A stretch of 64,000 nt of DNA, taken from positions 124,001 through 188,000 of the forward strand of contig JBAOIH010000004.1 of assembly GCA_037045645.1 (NCBI GenBank), written 5' to 3'. The position numbers and the translations under genes are program-made. The stretch comes from Nocardioides sp. (GTDB lineage Bacteria > Actinomycetota > Actinomycetes > Propionibacteriales > Nocardioidaceae). Shown piece by piece: positions 8,188 through 17,047 of the stretch (its first letter is position 1; each line of letters begins with the position of its first letter). The notes beneath the pieces are model-generated. The model ran no database searches, was not told the origin of the DNA, and saw only the letters and a program-made list of their open reading frames with translations.

Positions 8188-8463
8188 ATGAGCGTTTCAG
8201 TGCGAATCCCCACCATCTTGCGCAGCTATACCGGTGGTGAGTCCGAGGTGAGCGCCGAGGGCGCCAACCTGGCCGAAGTGTTGGACGACCTCGACCGCAA
8301 CTACGAGGGCGTCAAGGGCCGGATCCTCGACGAGGCGGGCAATCTGCGCAGGTTCGTCAACGTCTATGTCGGCAATGACGACGTACGTTTCCTCGACAAC
8401 TTGGAGACGCCGACGCCCGACGGCGTCCAGATCTCGGTGATCCCCGCTGTCGCGGGCGGCTGA
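8188..8463 (+). CDS. CysO-like ubiquitin-fold sulfur carrier protein (MoaD/ThiS family)
   Basis: This 91-aa beta-grasp protein closely resembles mycobacterial CysO: VSVRIPTILRSYTGGESEV at the N-terminus, RRFVNVYVGNDDVRFLDNL in the middle, and the C-terminal AVAGG whose terminal glycine is made into a thiocarboxylate in this family. Known CysO donates sulfur to O-phosphoserine through CysM. No CysM, Mec or MoeZ homologue is present in the window; the neighbour is threonine synthase instead. A ribosome binding site AAAGGA precedes the ATG. The thrC-cysO gap holds only two palindromic repeats, so co-transcription under the SAM riboswitch is plausible. Confidence 0.87.
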   Translation: MSVSVRIPTILRSYTGGESEVSAEGANLAEVLDDLDRNYEGVKGRILDEAGNLRRFVNVYVGNDDVRFLDNLETPTPDGVQISVIPAVAGG

Positions 8464-8605
8464 GCGCTGACCTTCGCAGCGTCACCCGTATGGGTGATTT
8501 GTGCAGTCGGGCCACAAAGTTCGACCTGGGCATATCCCGCGGCGCGCGCTGACCTCTAGCGTCGACAGGCGGTCGTACGCGATCGCATCGAGGGAGGTCA
8601 TTCCA

Positions 8606-11600
8606 GTGCCGGTCAACCGACTCATCAAGACGCTCGCGCGCGCGGTGCCGCTGGTGCTCCTCGCCGCCGCCCTGCAGGTGGTCGCGCTGGCGACCACTCC
8701 CGCGTACGCCGCCTCGACCGCCCCGCTCAGCGGCACCGTCACCGACACCGACGCCAACCCGGTCGGGGGAGCCCAGGTCTTCTTGATCCCGCTCGCCGGA
8801 CGAGAGCCGGTTGCGTCGGTGACGGCCGACGCCAGTGGTGCGTACGAGTTCCTCACCGCGCCCACCGACCCGGTGGGTTATCTGGTGATGGCCCGTTCCC
8901 CGCAGGCCGACCCCAAGGCGCCGGCAATGGGCGCGGCGGGGGGCCTCTACAAGCCCAAGGCCACACCGGTCGTACGCAACGTCCAGTTGCCGCCCAGCAA
9001 CGTGCGCGGCACCGTGACCGCCTCGGACGGCACGCCGAGCGCGGGGGCTGTCGTCCGGCAGTTCGAGAGTTCCTACCCCTGGGCATTGACCTATCCCGAC
9101 GGCACCTATCGGGCTTGGTTGCAACCGGAGACCTATACCGCCACCGCCGTGCCGTCGGTTGCCGCGCCCACACTCGACGCCGCCCGCACCAAGGAGGCAG
9201 TCGTCCCGGAGACCGGCGTGCTCACCCTCGACTTCGCGTTGTCGCAACCCACGGTGCGCGGCGTGGTCCGTGCCCCCGGCGGCGGTCCTGTCGTGGCGGG
9301 CGCCCAGGTGCAACTCAAGCCGGCGGCGGGCGGGGTGGCCGATGTGGCGATCTCGCGCAGCGACGGCAGTTTCGGCTTCGCCCCAGCCCCGGGCAGCTAT
9401 GTGCTGACGGCGCAACCTCCCGACCCCAACGCCAACCTGTGGACCGACGGCAAGACCGCGACGTTCGACGTCACCGCGACCAACACCCCGCTGACCAAGG
9501 ACGTCGAACTCTCCAACGCCACCGTCACCGGCACCGTACGCAGTGCCGACGGCACACCGCTCAACCGTGCTCAGGTCGTGTTCGTCTCGCATGCCGACTT
9601 CGTGGCGTCCACCACGCGTACGAACTCCGCCGGGCAATACGCCTTCAATCTGCCTCCGGGCACCTATGGTGTCGGGGCCTATTCGTCCAGGTCGCATGCC
9701 GAGGATCTCGATCTCTATCGCACCGTGACGGTCGAGGCGCTCCCCAAGGTCGTCGATCTGACCCTGGCCAAGCCGAACGTGGTCGGCACCGTGGTGACGG
9801 CCGACGGGCTGCCGGTCGCCAATGCGTACGTCAACGCGTACGGCCCCGATGTCGGCTCCGGCGACGACCTGGTGGCATCGGCGTATACCGACGATGACGG
9901 AGTCTTCGGGTTGCGGATCGCGGCGGGCGCACAGCGGTTGGTGATCCGGCCGCCGGATTGGGCCTTCGACGCGGAGCGATCGTTCTTCGACATCACCGTG
10001 CCAGCAACCGGCGCCCTGAGCCGGACGTTCACGATGGATCGACCGGCAGCACCGACCTACGCCACGCGGCCGGTGGAGATTCAGACCGGCGGTGCGCCGG
10101 CCGTACGTGTTCTCGACTCGGTCTTGAGTGCCGACGGCAGTCAGGTGATGGCGTTGGCCACCGACGGCAGTTTGTGTACCGAAGGCTGCTCGGGCGCGGA
10201 CGGCTGGGTGCTGCACAACCTGGCGACCGGCGACGACAAGCCGCTGCTCGACTCGTCGGGTCAGCCGGTGCGCTTCCAGTACGCCGCCCGACCTGCGCTG
10301 TCCGCCACCGGGAGGTATGCGGCCTTCTCGACCCAGCAGCCCGGAGTCGTGGCCGGGGACACCGAATGGGGCTGGGACGGCTTCGTCTTCGATCAGCAGA
10401 ACGGGAACATCTGGCGGATCAAGCCCGATCCGGCCGCATCAGACGACAACGCACCACCTGACCTCGGCCCGCGGCCCGCGCTGTCTGCTGATGGCAGCGT
10501 CTTCGCGGTCGTCCAACGCAGGTACCCCGCCAGCGGCGGCACGTTGTCGCAGATCCTCGTGGTGACCGGTGCCGGGGGAGTCGAGTCGAGCAGACGCGTC
10601 ATCACCGTGGGCTCGCGGACGGAGACTCCGCAGTTCGCACTCTCGGCCGACGGGAGCACGCTGGCCTGGCTGGAACTGGTCGAAGACAGCCCGCCCTGGC
10701 GGCTGCACGTGCTCAATCTGGCGACCGGCGTCGAGGACCCCGTACGCACCCTGCCAGGCGACACCTTCGAGGCGCCCAGCCTGTCGAGCAACGGCAACAT
10801 CATCGCCTTTGGCGTGGTCGATGACGTGACCAACTTCCGCACCGTGCACGTGCTCAACCGCACCACTGGTGCGGACGTGGTCCCCGACTTCTTGCAACCC
10901 GTCCCGGGCAACTCCGGCGCCCTCGACTTCACCCTCGCAGGCGACGGCAGCCACCTCTTCACGCAAGCAGACGGCCCCAAGGCCGGGGAGAGTGATCGCC
11001 AACTGTGGCGACTCAACCTGGCGGACAACTCGCACGTTCTGGTCAATGCGCTACCCAATGGACGGCGCGACCTCGACCACCAGCCCCAGAACTTCTCCAT
11101 CACCGCAGACGGCCAGCGGGCCTCCTGGCGGATCGAGGACAACCCGACCAGCGAACTGGTCGTTGGCGATGCCGACAAGACGGCCCCCACCTGGCCCAGT
11201 GGTGCCGCGCTGGCGGCCGAACCGGGAGTGACAGACGCACGCCTCACCTGGCCGGCGGCCACCGACAACGTCGCGGTCGCGGGCTATCACGTCTATCAGG
11301 GCAGCACCCTGGTCGGCTCGACGAGCAACCGCCAACTTCGTGTCACCGGCCTGACCGCCGACACCGACTATCACTTCAAGGTCGAAGCCGTCGATGCCGT
11401 CGGCAATGAGAGTACGACCGGCCCCACCGTCGACACCCGCACTTTGGACGACACCACCACGACTCTGCGCACCCTCGACCTGACCACGTCGGGAGGCGGG
11501 GTGATCAGCGGCAACTGGGAGGCCGCCAGCGGCGCCGACGCGATGGTCGTACGCACCTTCCTCGGCGAGACCCTGGTCGAGGAGCAGACCCTGTCAGCCA

Positions 11601-12622
11601 CCGCCACCAGCTTCCGTGCCGCCGGACTTGCCGCGAACACGACCTTCACCGTGCAGGTCTTCAAGAAGACCGGCTCCACCGTCGCGCCGTACACCCAGAT
11701 CGGGACGGTCAAGACCGCAGCGCTGAGCTTGGCCGCAGTCAGCATGACTCCCGCCGATCGGGTCTCGGGCAACACCGCGCGCTACGGCACCGCGATCGAC
11801 CTGGCCGCGACCGCCGAGCCCGGGCGTGAGGTCACCGCGACGGTGACCTATCGATCCTGGTACGACGACGCCCACCACCTCCTCGACGCGCCCCGCGAGA
11901 TGACCAGCGTCGTACCTCTGTCAGAACACGGTGAAGGCAGCTATCGAGGCGCCTTCAACCTCGTGGACGGTGTCGCCGGAGTGGACCAGGTCAAGGCCAC
12001 GGTCTCCGACGGTCACGGCACCACTCTCGACCGCACCTCGGGCTCACCCGCGCTCCAAGTCTCCGCCAAGGCGACGGTGACGGTCGGCGCGGCCGGCTCG
12101 CTCGTCGGTGGCACCGTCAACGTCGGCAGCGTGACGACGTCGCAATACGCGACCCAGGCCACCAACGGTGGCGAGGCAGCCATCTTCGACGGCTTCAGTG
12201 GCGCCGATGACTATGTCGTCACGGCGTACGACTCCTCGCGCCGGGTGGCTGCCAAAGACAGCGCCATCGCGCTGCGCGGCGGGCTGGTCAGCGATGTCGT
12301 GGTGGCGCTGCGAGCGCCCGCGAGCCTGAGCGTGATCGCGAAGAAGCCGGGAGGCCAAGCCGCCCAGGGCAGCCTGGCGGTCTACGACTCCAGCAACGAC
12401 GAGTTCCGAGCCGGCGGAGCCTTGGGTGCTCTCCCCATGACTGTCTCCGGTCTGCGTGCTGGCGATCAGCTCCCGATTGGAGCCGACGTACGACCCCGAC
12501 GACCTGCTGGTCACGGCTGCGCGCACGGTGACGCTCACGGCCGGTGCGAACTCGATCGACCTGGCGCCTGCCAACCTGCCGCGGACCACGGTGTCCGGCA
12601 CGGTCACCGACAGCGCCGGTGA
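8606..12622 (+). CDS. Giant secreted multidomain protein, fragment 1 of 3 (frameshifted)
   Basis: The GTG at 8606 follows a good AGGGAGG site. The product starts with a signal peptide (residues 1-36, ending PAYA-AST). Five carboxypeptidase-regulatory-like beta-sandwich repeats follow (starting PLSGTVTDTDANP, NVRGTVTASDGTP, TVRGVVRAPGGGP, TVTGTVRSADGTP and NVVGTVVTADGLP). Next come TolB/WD40-like propeller blades with repeated LSADGS motifs, then a fibronectin type III domain near DNVAVAGYHVYQ. Around 12470 the frame loses protein character and becomes Arg/His/Gly-rich until the stop. The authentic continuation is the frame at 12456. Likely a cell-surface or extracellular adhesive or carbohydrate-related protein; the function is unknown. 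Confidence 0.75.
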   Translation: MPVNRLIKTLARAVPLVLLAAALQVVALATTPAYAASTAPLSGTVTDTDANPVGGAQVFLIPLAGREPVASVTADASGAYEFLTAPTDPVGYLVMARSPQADPKAPAMGAAGGLYKPKATPVVRNVQLPPSNVRGTVTASDGTPSAGAVVRQFESSYPWALTYPDGTYRAWLQPETYTATAVPSVAAPTLDAARTKEAVVPETGVLTLDFALSQPTVRGVVRAPGGGPVVAGAQVQLKPAAGGVADVAISRSDGSFGFAPAPGSYVLTAQPPDPNANLWTDGKTATFDVTATNTPLTKDVELSNATVTGTVRSADGTPLNRAQVVFVSHADFVASTTRTNSAGQYAFNLPPGTYGVGAYSSRSHAEDLDLYRTVTVEALPKVVDLTLAKPNVVGTVVTADGLPVANAYVNAYGPDVGSGDDLVASAYTDDDGVFGLRIAAGAQRLVIRPPDWAFDAERSFFDITVPATGALSRTFTMDRPAAPTYATRPVEIQTGGAPAVRVLDSVLSADGSQVMALATDGSLCTEGCSGADGWVLHNLATGDDKPLLDSSGQPVRFQYAARPALSATGRYAAFSTQQPGVVAGDTEWGWDGFVFDQQNGNIWRIKPDPAASDDNAPPDLGPRPALSADGSVFAVVQRRYPASGGTLSQILVVTGAGGVESSRRVITVGSRTETPQFALSADGSTLAWLELVEDSPPWRLHVLNLATGVEDPVRTLPGDTFEAPSLSSNGNIIAFGVVDDVTNFRTVHVLNRTTGADVVPDFLQPVPGNSGALDFTLAGDGSHLFTQADGPKAGESDRQLWRLNLADNSHVLVNALPNGRRDLDHQPQNFSITADGQRASWRIEDNPTSELVVGDADKTAPTWPSGAALAAEPGVTDARLTWPAATDNVAVAGYHVYQGSTLVGSTSNRQLRVTGLTADTDYHFKVEAVDAVGNESTTGPTVDTRTLDDTTTTLRTLDLTTSGGGVISGNWEAASGADAMVVRTFLGETLVEEQTLSATATSFRAAGLAANTTFTVQVFKKTGSTVAPYTQIGTVKTAALSLAAVSMTPADRVSGNTARYGTAIDLAATAEPGREVTATVTYRSWYDDAHHLLDAPREMTSVVPLSEHGEGSYRGAFNLVDGVAGVDQVKATVSDGHGTTLDRTSGSPALQVSAKATVTVGAAGSLVGGTVNVGSVTTSQYATQATNGGEAAIFDGFSGADDYVVTAYDSSRRVAAKDSAIALRGGLVSDVVVALRAPASLSVIAKKPGGQAAQGSLAVYDSSNDEFRAGGALGALPMTVSGLRAGDQLPIGADVRPRRPAGHGCAHGDAHGRCELDRPGACQPAADHGVRHGHRQRR

Positions 12623-15032
12623 TGCGGCCGACGGACTGGTCGTCTCGCTCGACCAGGCCAGGCCCGGAGGTGGCTCGCACACCTTCACCGACACCACCGA
12701 TGCCGCAGGTCGCTATCAGATCTCCGGGCTGCTGCGCCGTGGCCGCGTACGCGTCACCGAAGGCTGGGGAAGTGCGCGTGCTGACGTCGATCTGACCGAC
12801 GGGCCAGCGACGGCGGATCTGCAACTCGACGGGCCGATCCCTTATCGGATCCACTTCTCGCTCTTCACCCAGACCGGCTCCACCCCCGAAGTCGGCCCGA
12901 TCGTCATGGATTGGCGCACGGCCGTGCACTACGGCGCCCGCGCGACCCTCGACGGTGTCTCGGCGATGGCCAGCTCGCAGGTCACCGATGGCGCGGGAGC
13001 CAGCGTGATCAATGTGTACGGCCGCCCCGGCCAGACCTATGAGTGGTGCCTGACGTCGTACGAACCTCAACTCGTGCCGACCTGTGCCTCCGTGGTGTTG
13101 CCGGTCTCGCACGATGTCGACCTGGCCGTCCACGCGGTGGGCGCCAAGGCGATCACGATGCCTGTGCAGGACGCTTCGGGCGCCGCCGTGGGGGGCATTT
13201 CGTGGACTCTGTCGCGTCACCAGAGCGACGGCTGGGACGTCGTGTCGAGGCGCAACGGGTGGGCGAGCGTCGAGGATCTCGCGACCAGCCCTGGCGACTA
13301 TGAACTCCTGGTCACGTCGGGCTCGCTCAGTGGACGCCGCAGCTTCACGGTCGCGCCCAGCGATGACGCGATCACGCTCCAGCCGATGCTGCTGGCCGCC
13401 TTGCCGCACTTCGGGGGAGTCGACAACGTGGTGACCGCGCCGGTGCTGTCGGCCCCGCCCCGAGGCAACGTCGAGTTCCGCGCGACGTGGCGAAACCAGG
13501 GCTCGGCCTTGACCGGCGTGACGGCCCGCATCGCCGTCCCCGCAGGCACCACCTTGGACCCGGACAGCATCCTGCTCGACGGGAGACCCGTGGTTGCGAC
13601 CACGCGTGACGGGTTTGTCGATGTTGCCGTCGGGGCTGTGCCGACCGACGGCACGGGGACGCTGCGCTATTGGCTGCGGCTCTCGCCGGAGGCGATCGGA
13701 GCGATCGCTGGACGGGTGGACATCAGGTCGGGCAGCACCACCGAGCCGCTCTCGCCGGCCTCGGTCGAGGTCAGCGGCGTCACGATCTCGGGTCCTGCGG
13801 CGGTCAACTCCAACCGCGTCAGGCTCAACGGGCGCGCGCCCGCGGGCAATACCGTCGTCATCGCCGATGCGGGAGCCGAGATCGGGCGTACGGTCGCCGG
13901 TGCCGGTGGGTTCTGGTCGGTCGTGGTCACTCCACCCGAGCGCGCCGAGCTTGGCGCGGAGCATCAGTTGTCGGCCAGCACGACCGTGGCGGGCGAGACC
14001 TACTTCGCCGCCCATTCCGTCACCATCGACGACAGTTATCCGGTGCCGTCGGGCGGCACCATCACCCAGTTCGACCGCGAGCTGCCGACGGGGCGCACGG
14101 CGAGTTGGGACACCCAGGACGGCCTGGCCAGCTTCCCGTTCGTCTACGTGCCTGGCCAGCCGATGTCGGTCACGCAGAACTTCACCCATCCCGAACTCGT
14201 CAGCAACACCGTCGTCAGGATCGGCGACAACGCGGGCTTTGCCAGCGGCGCGGGGTGGGCGGTGGGTCCGATCTCGGTGGAGTACGACGCCGACCGCGTT
14301 CCGATGCGTCTGGACCTCAGTTCACCCACCAGAGCAGCGGTCGCCGGGACGTTGGCACCACAGCTGACCGGCTACACGACCAGCAATGTCTCGGACTTCG
14401 CGCCCGACGGGAGCGGTGGGCAGGTGGCGTCGTACGACCTGCGCCTCCCGAGCGCGGGTGGCGCCAACGTGCGCGCCACGTTCTTGACCCAGCAGGTGGA
14501 AGGCTTCACCCCGTCAGCAGCCGATCTCGCCGCGCAGCGCAAGAGCGGCGCTCCGATCTGGGGTCTCGACGCCCGCATCGGCACCTCGGACATCACCTAC
14601 ACCTGGCTGATGCCCGCCACTGCCACCGGCTCACGCACGCCGAGCGCGGCGGGTGACACGGTCGTACGCGCCAGCATCAAGCTGGCCTTCGACGGAGCCA
14701 GCAACCTCGACTCGGTGCTGTCGGCCTTCGGCTCTGGAGAGAAGTACGAAAAGCTCGGCGACCTGCTCGACGCGTACGACTGTGGACCCGCATCCGGCGG
14801 CAACTTCACCAACCGGGCTCGCGCGATCGCCAACCAGGCCGCCGCCTTCGACGTGCTCGGAGCCGCGATGACGGTTGGGGGACTCTTCCTCGGCCCCCTG
14901 GGCGCGATCGCGCTCGGCGTCACGGCCTGGGCGATCGACAAGGCCTCGGGGCAGCACATCGACGCCATGACCGAGCAACTGCGTCATGACATGGACGTCA
15001 ACCCCCGACTGCAAGAAGCGCGAGCAGCCTGA
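12456..15032 (+). CDS. Giant secreted multidomain protein, fragment 2 of 3 (frameshifted)
   Basis: This frame continues the upstream protein from about 12480 (LEPTYDPDDLLVTAARTV) with a further regulatory-like repeat (TVSGTVTDSAGDAADGLVVS) and a DUF11/Ig-like stretch (NVEFRATWRNQGSALTGVTA). Near its end is a hydrophobic segment (AAAFDVLGAAMTVGGLFLGP). It ends out of frame just after a run of five C near 15002; the sense continues in the frame beginning at 14986. There is no ribosome binding site or signal peptide at 12456, which argues that this is not an independent gene. Confidence 0.7.
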   Translation: MLAISSRLEPTYDPDDLLVTAARTVTLTAGANSIDLAPANLPRTTVSGTVTDSAGDAADGLVVSLDQARPGGGSHTFTDTTDAAGRYQISGLLRRGRVRVTEGWGSARADVDLTDGPATADLQLDGPIPYRIHFSLFTQTGSTPEVGPIVMDWRTAVHYGARATLDGVSAMASSQVTDGAGASVINVYGRPGQTYEWCLTSYEPQLVPTCASVVLPVSHDVDLAVHAVGAKAITMPVQDASGAAVGGISWTLSRHQSDGWDVVSRRNGWASVEDLATSPGDYELLVTSGSLSGRRSFTVAPSDDAITLQPMLLAALPHFGGVDNVVTAPVLSAPPRGNVEFRATWRNQGSALTGVTARIAVPAGTTLDPDSILLDGRPVVATTRDGFVDVAVGAVPTDGTGTLRYWLRLSPEAIGAIAGRVDIRSGSTTEPLSPASVEVSGVTISGPAAVNSNRVRLNGRAPAGNTVVIADAGAEIGRTVAGAGGFWSVVVTPPERAELGAEHQLSASTTVAGETYFAAHSVTIDDSYPVPSGGTITQFDRELPTGRTASWDTQDGLASFPFVYVPGQPMSVTQNFTHPELVSNTVVRIGDNAGFASGAGWAVGPISVEYDADRVPMRLDLSSPTRAAVAGTLAPQLTGYTTSNVSDFAPDGSGGQVASYDLRLPSAGGANVRATFLTQQVEGFTPSAADLAAQRKSGAPIWGLDARIGTSDITYTWLMPATATGSRTPSAAGDTVVRASIKLAFDGASNLDSVLSAFGSGEKYEKLGDLLDAYDCGPASGGNFTNRARAIANQAAAFDVLGAAMTVGGLFLGPLGAIALGVTAWAIDKASGQHIDAMTEQLRHDMDVNPRLQEARAA

Positions 15033-16581
15033 ACGCAAGCGCCAGCCGGTGGCCACACCGAAGTGGATCTATGACCCCAGCGGCTATGCGTTCGAGGGAG
15101 CGCGCACCCAACGCCTGGAAGGTGTGACGGCGACCTTGCTGCAAGGTGACACCGCAGACGGTCCCTGGCATGTGTGGAATGCCGAGGAGTACGACCAGGT
15201 CAACCCGCAGATCACCGACGGTCGCGGACGTTATGGCTGGGACGTGCCCGAGGGCTGGTGGCAGGTCGCGTTCACCAAGGACGGGTACGAGACCTCGCGC
15301 AGTCGCGTGCTGCGGGTCCTGCCGCCGCACTTGGACGTCGACGTGCCGATGGTGCGTACGGCGCTGGCAGAGGTCACGTCGGCCGAACTCGCCGACGGTG
15401 GCGTCGAGGTGACCTTCGACCGGCTGATGCGCGCCGACTCGTTCGCGTCCGGGATCTCGCTGACCGCCAGTGGCAACCGGATCCCCGGAAACTGGACGCC
15501 CCTCGGCGAAGCGACCAGCGAGGCTGGCGACGATCTGGCGAGCGGGGCCAGGTTCGTCCCGAGCTCGACATTCGCCGCCAGTGCGGTGCTGAGGCTCGTC
15601 GTCGACGGCGTCACCGACTATGCCGCCCGCCCGATGGCCGCTCCCTACGCCGCCAACCTGAACGTGACCGGGGAGACTGCCCAGGTCCCCGCCGCCCCGA
15701 CGGACGTCAAGGCCGTCGCGGGCGAGCACAGCGCGACCGTGTCGTGGACGCCTCCGTCCGACAACGGAGCACCGCTCACGCGTTATCTGATCACCCAGGT
15801 CGGCAGCGGGCGTACGATCGCGGTCACCGCGCCCGCCACCTCGGCGCAGGTCAAGGACCTGGCCGGGGGAGTGCCGGTCTCGTTCACCGTGACGGCCTAC
15901 AACGGTGTCGGCGCCGGACCGGCCAGCGCTGCGACGGCATCGGTGACGCCGACCGCGATCGGCCCGGAGACGACGCTCATCAAGCCCCCGTCGGGAGTCG
16001 TAGCGCGGACCTCGCTGCCGATGCGGTGGCGCGCCGAGGGCGCGGTCTCGTACGCCTGTCAGCTCGACGGGAGCGCGACGCCGTGCCTGTCTCGTCTCAA
16101 GCCGCGGCCGGGGACGCACACGTTCAGCGTCGCGGGCATCGACGCCGAGGGTGACCGCGACGCCACCCCTGCGACCACGACCTGGACGACTCCACTGGGC
16201 GCGAAACGCTTGCAGCGGGCCTCCGGGTGGACGCTGGCGCGCAAACGGTGGGCGTACGCGGGCCGCGTCGCGACAGCCTCACGTCGTGGCGCAACGCTGT
16301 CGACCAAGGTCCAGCGGGCCGGTCAGGTGGCCGTCGTGGCCACCGTCGGACCTAGGCAGGGCAAGGTTGCTGTCTATCTAGGCAAGAAGAAGATCGGCAC
16401 CGTGTCGCTGGCGTCCAAGAAGTCGCGGCACTCGCAGGTGAAGATGTTGCCGCGCCTGAAGCGACCTGTGACCGGCAAGGTGCGGATCGTGGTCGTGACG
16501 GCTGGGCGGGCGGTCGCCATCGAAGGGTTCGCGGTCGTGACGCACGCGATGCCCACGGGTGGCGCCCCTAGTCTGTGGTGA
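14986..16581 (+). CDS. Giant secreted multidomain protein, fragment 3 of 3 (frameshifted)
   Basis: The meaningful sequence starts at PDCKKREQPERKRQPVATPK and leads into WIYDPSGYAFEGARTQRLEG, a cysteine-containing linker plus regulatory-like domain typical of the C-terminal half of large actinobacterial secreted proteins. A fibronectin type III domain follows (PAAPTDVKAVAGEHSATVSW) and a basic C-terminal domain rich in Lys/Arg. It lacks its own start signals. Fragments 1-3 joined would give a protein of about 2,650 residues spanning 8606-16581. The gene overlaps the convergent GDYXXLXY gene by 14 bases. Confidence 0.7.
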   Translation: MTWTSTPDCKKREQPERKRQPVATPKWIYDPSGYAFEGARTQRLEGVTATLLQGDTADGPWHVWNAEEYDQVNPQITDGRGRYGWDVPEGWWQVAFTKDGYETSRSRVLRVLPPHLDVDVPMVRTALAEVTSAELADGGVEVTFDRLMRADSFASGISLTASGNRIPGNWTPLGEATSEAGDDLASGARFVPSSTFAASAVLRLVVDGVTDYAARPMAAPYAANLNVTGETAQVPAAPTDVKAVAGEHSATVSWTPPSDNGAPLTRYLITQVGSGRTIAVTAPATSAQVKDLAGGVPVSFTVTAYNGVGAGPASAATASVTPTAIGPETTLIKPPSGVVARTSLPMRWRAEGAVSYACQLDGSATPCLSRLKPRPGTHTFSVAGIDAEGDRDATPATTTWTTPLGAKRLQRASGWTLARKRWAYAGRVATASRRGATLSTKVQRAGQVAVVATVGPRQGKVAVYLGKKKIGTVSLASKKSRHSQVKMLPRLKRPVTGKVRIVVVTAGRAVAIEGFAVVTHAMPTGGAPSLW

Positions 16582-17047
16582 CGTCGAGGAGAGCCGCGTT
16601 GCCGCGTGAGTCGATCTTGACCCGCGCGATCGCGGTCTCATCCAGCACCGCCTTCTCGACCTCGATCGCCTTGCCCTGGGGCAGGAACCAGCTCTCGATA
16701 CCGCAGTCGATCTGCCAGCCGTGGTCGTCGCACGCCAGATAGGGGCCTTGCGCAGGTCGGGTGCGTGACCAGTCACTTGCTGCCCAGACGTCGCCCTGCT
16801 TGGTCAACGAGACGAAGACGTCGCCACGATGGCCGTCATCGAGGACACCGAGAGAGGCGCCGTCGTCGCCGCGGCGAAGGTCGGGGTAGCTGAGTGCGAC
16901 GTACGCCCCGCGGAACGGGTCGATCGGATCGACCGGTCCGACCGTGAATTCGTAGACATCGCCGGTCGTACGCGCCGACAACTGCGGTGCGACAGCGAGG
17001 CCGACGCAGGCCAGTTGAACAGCGACCGCTGCGATCAGGCGCTTCAT
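16568..17047 (-). CDS. GDYXXLXY domain-containing protein
   Basis: This 159-aa protein begins with a signal or membrane segment (residues 1-22) and contains RGAYVALSYPD, a variant of the GDYxxLxY signature that names the family. Members are usually encoded next to DUF2157 or DUF4401 membrane proteins, exactly as here: the ATG overlaps the stop of the upstream DUF2157 gene by four bases. The domain probably faces the outside. No biochemical role is established. Confidence 0.8.
   Translation of the reverse strand: MKRLIAAVAVQLACVGLAVAPQLSARTTGDVYEFTVGPVDPIDPFRGAYVALSYPDLRRGDDGASLGVLDDGHRGDVFVSLTKQGDVWAASDWSRTRPAQGPYLACDDHGWQIDCGIESWFLPQGKAIEVEKAVLDETAIARVKIDSRGNAALLDVTTD

Noticed and set aside
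12288..14189. A long reverse-strand frame under the giant secreted gene
   Set aside because: Arg/Gly-rich with no recognisable domain; the forward frames contain clear beta-sandwich repeats.
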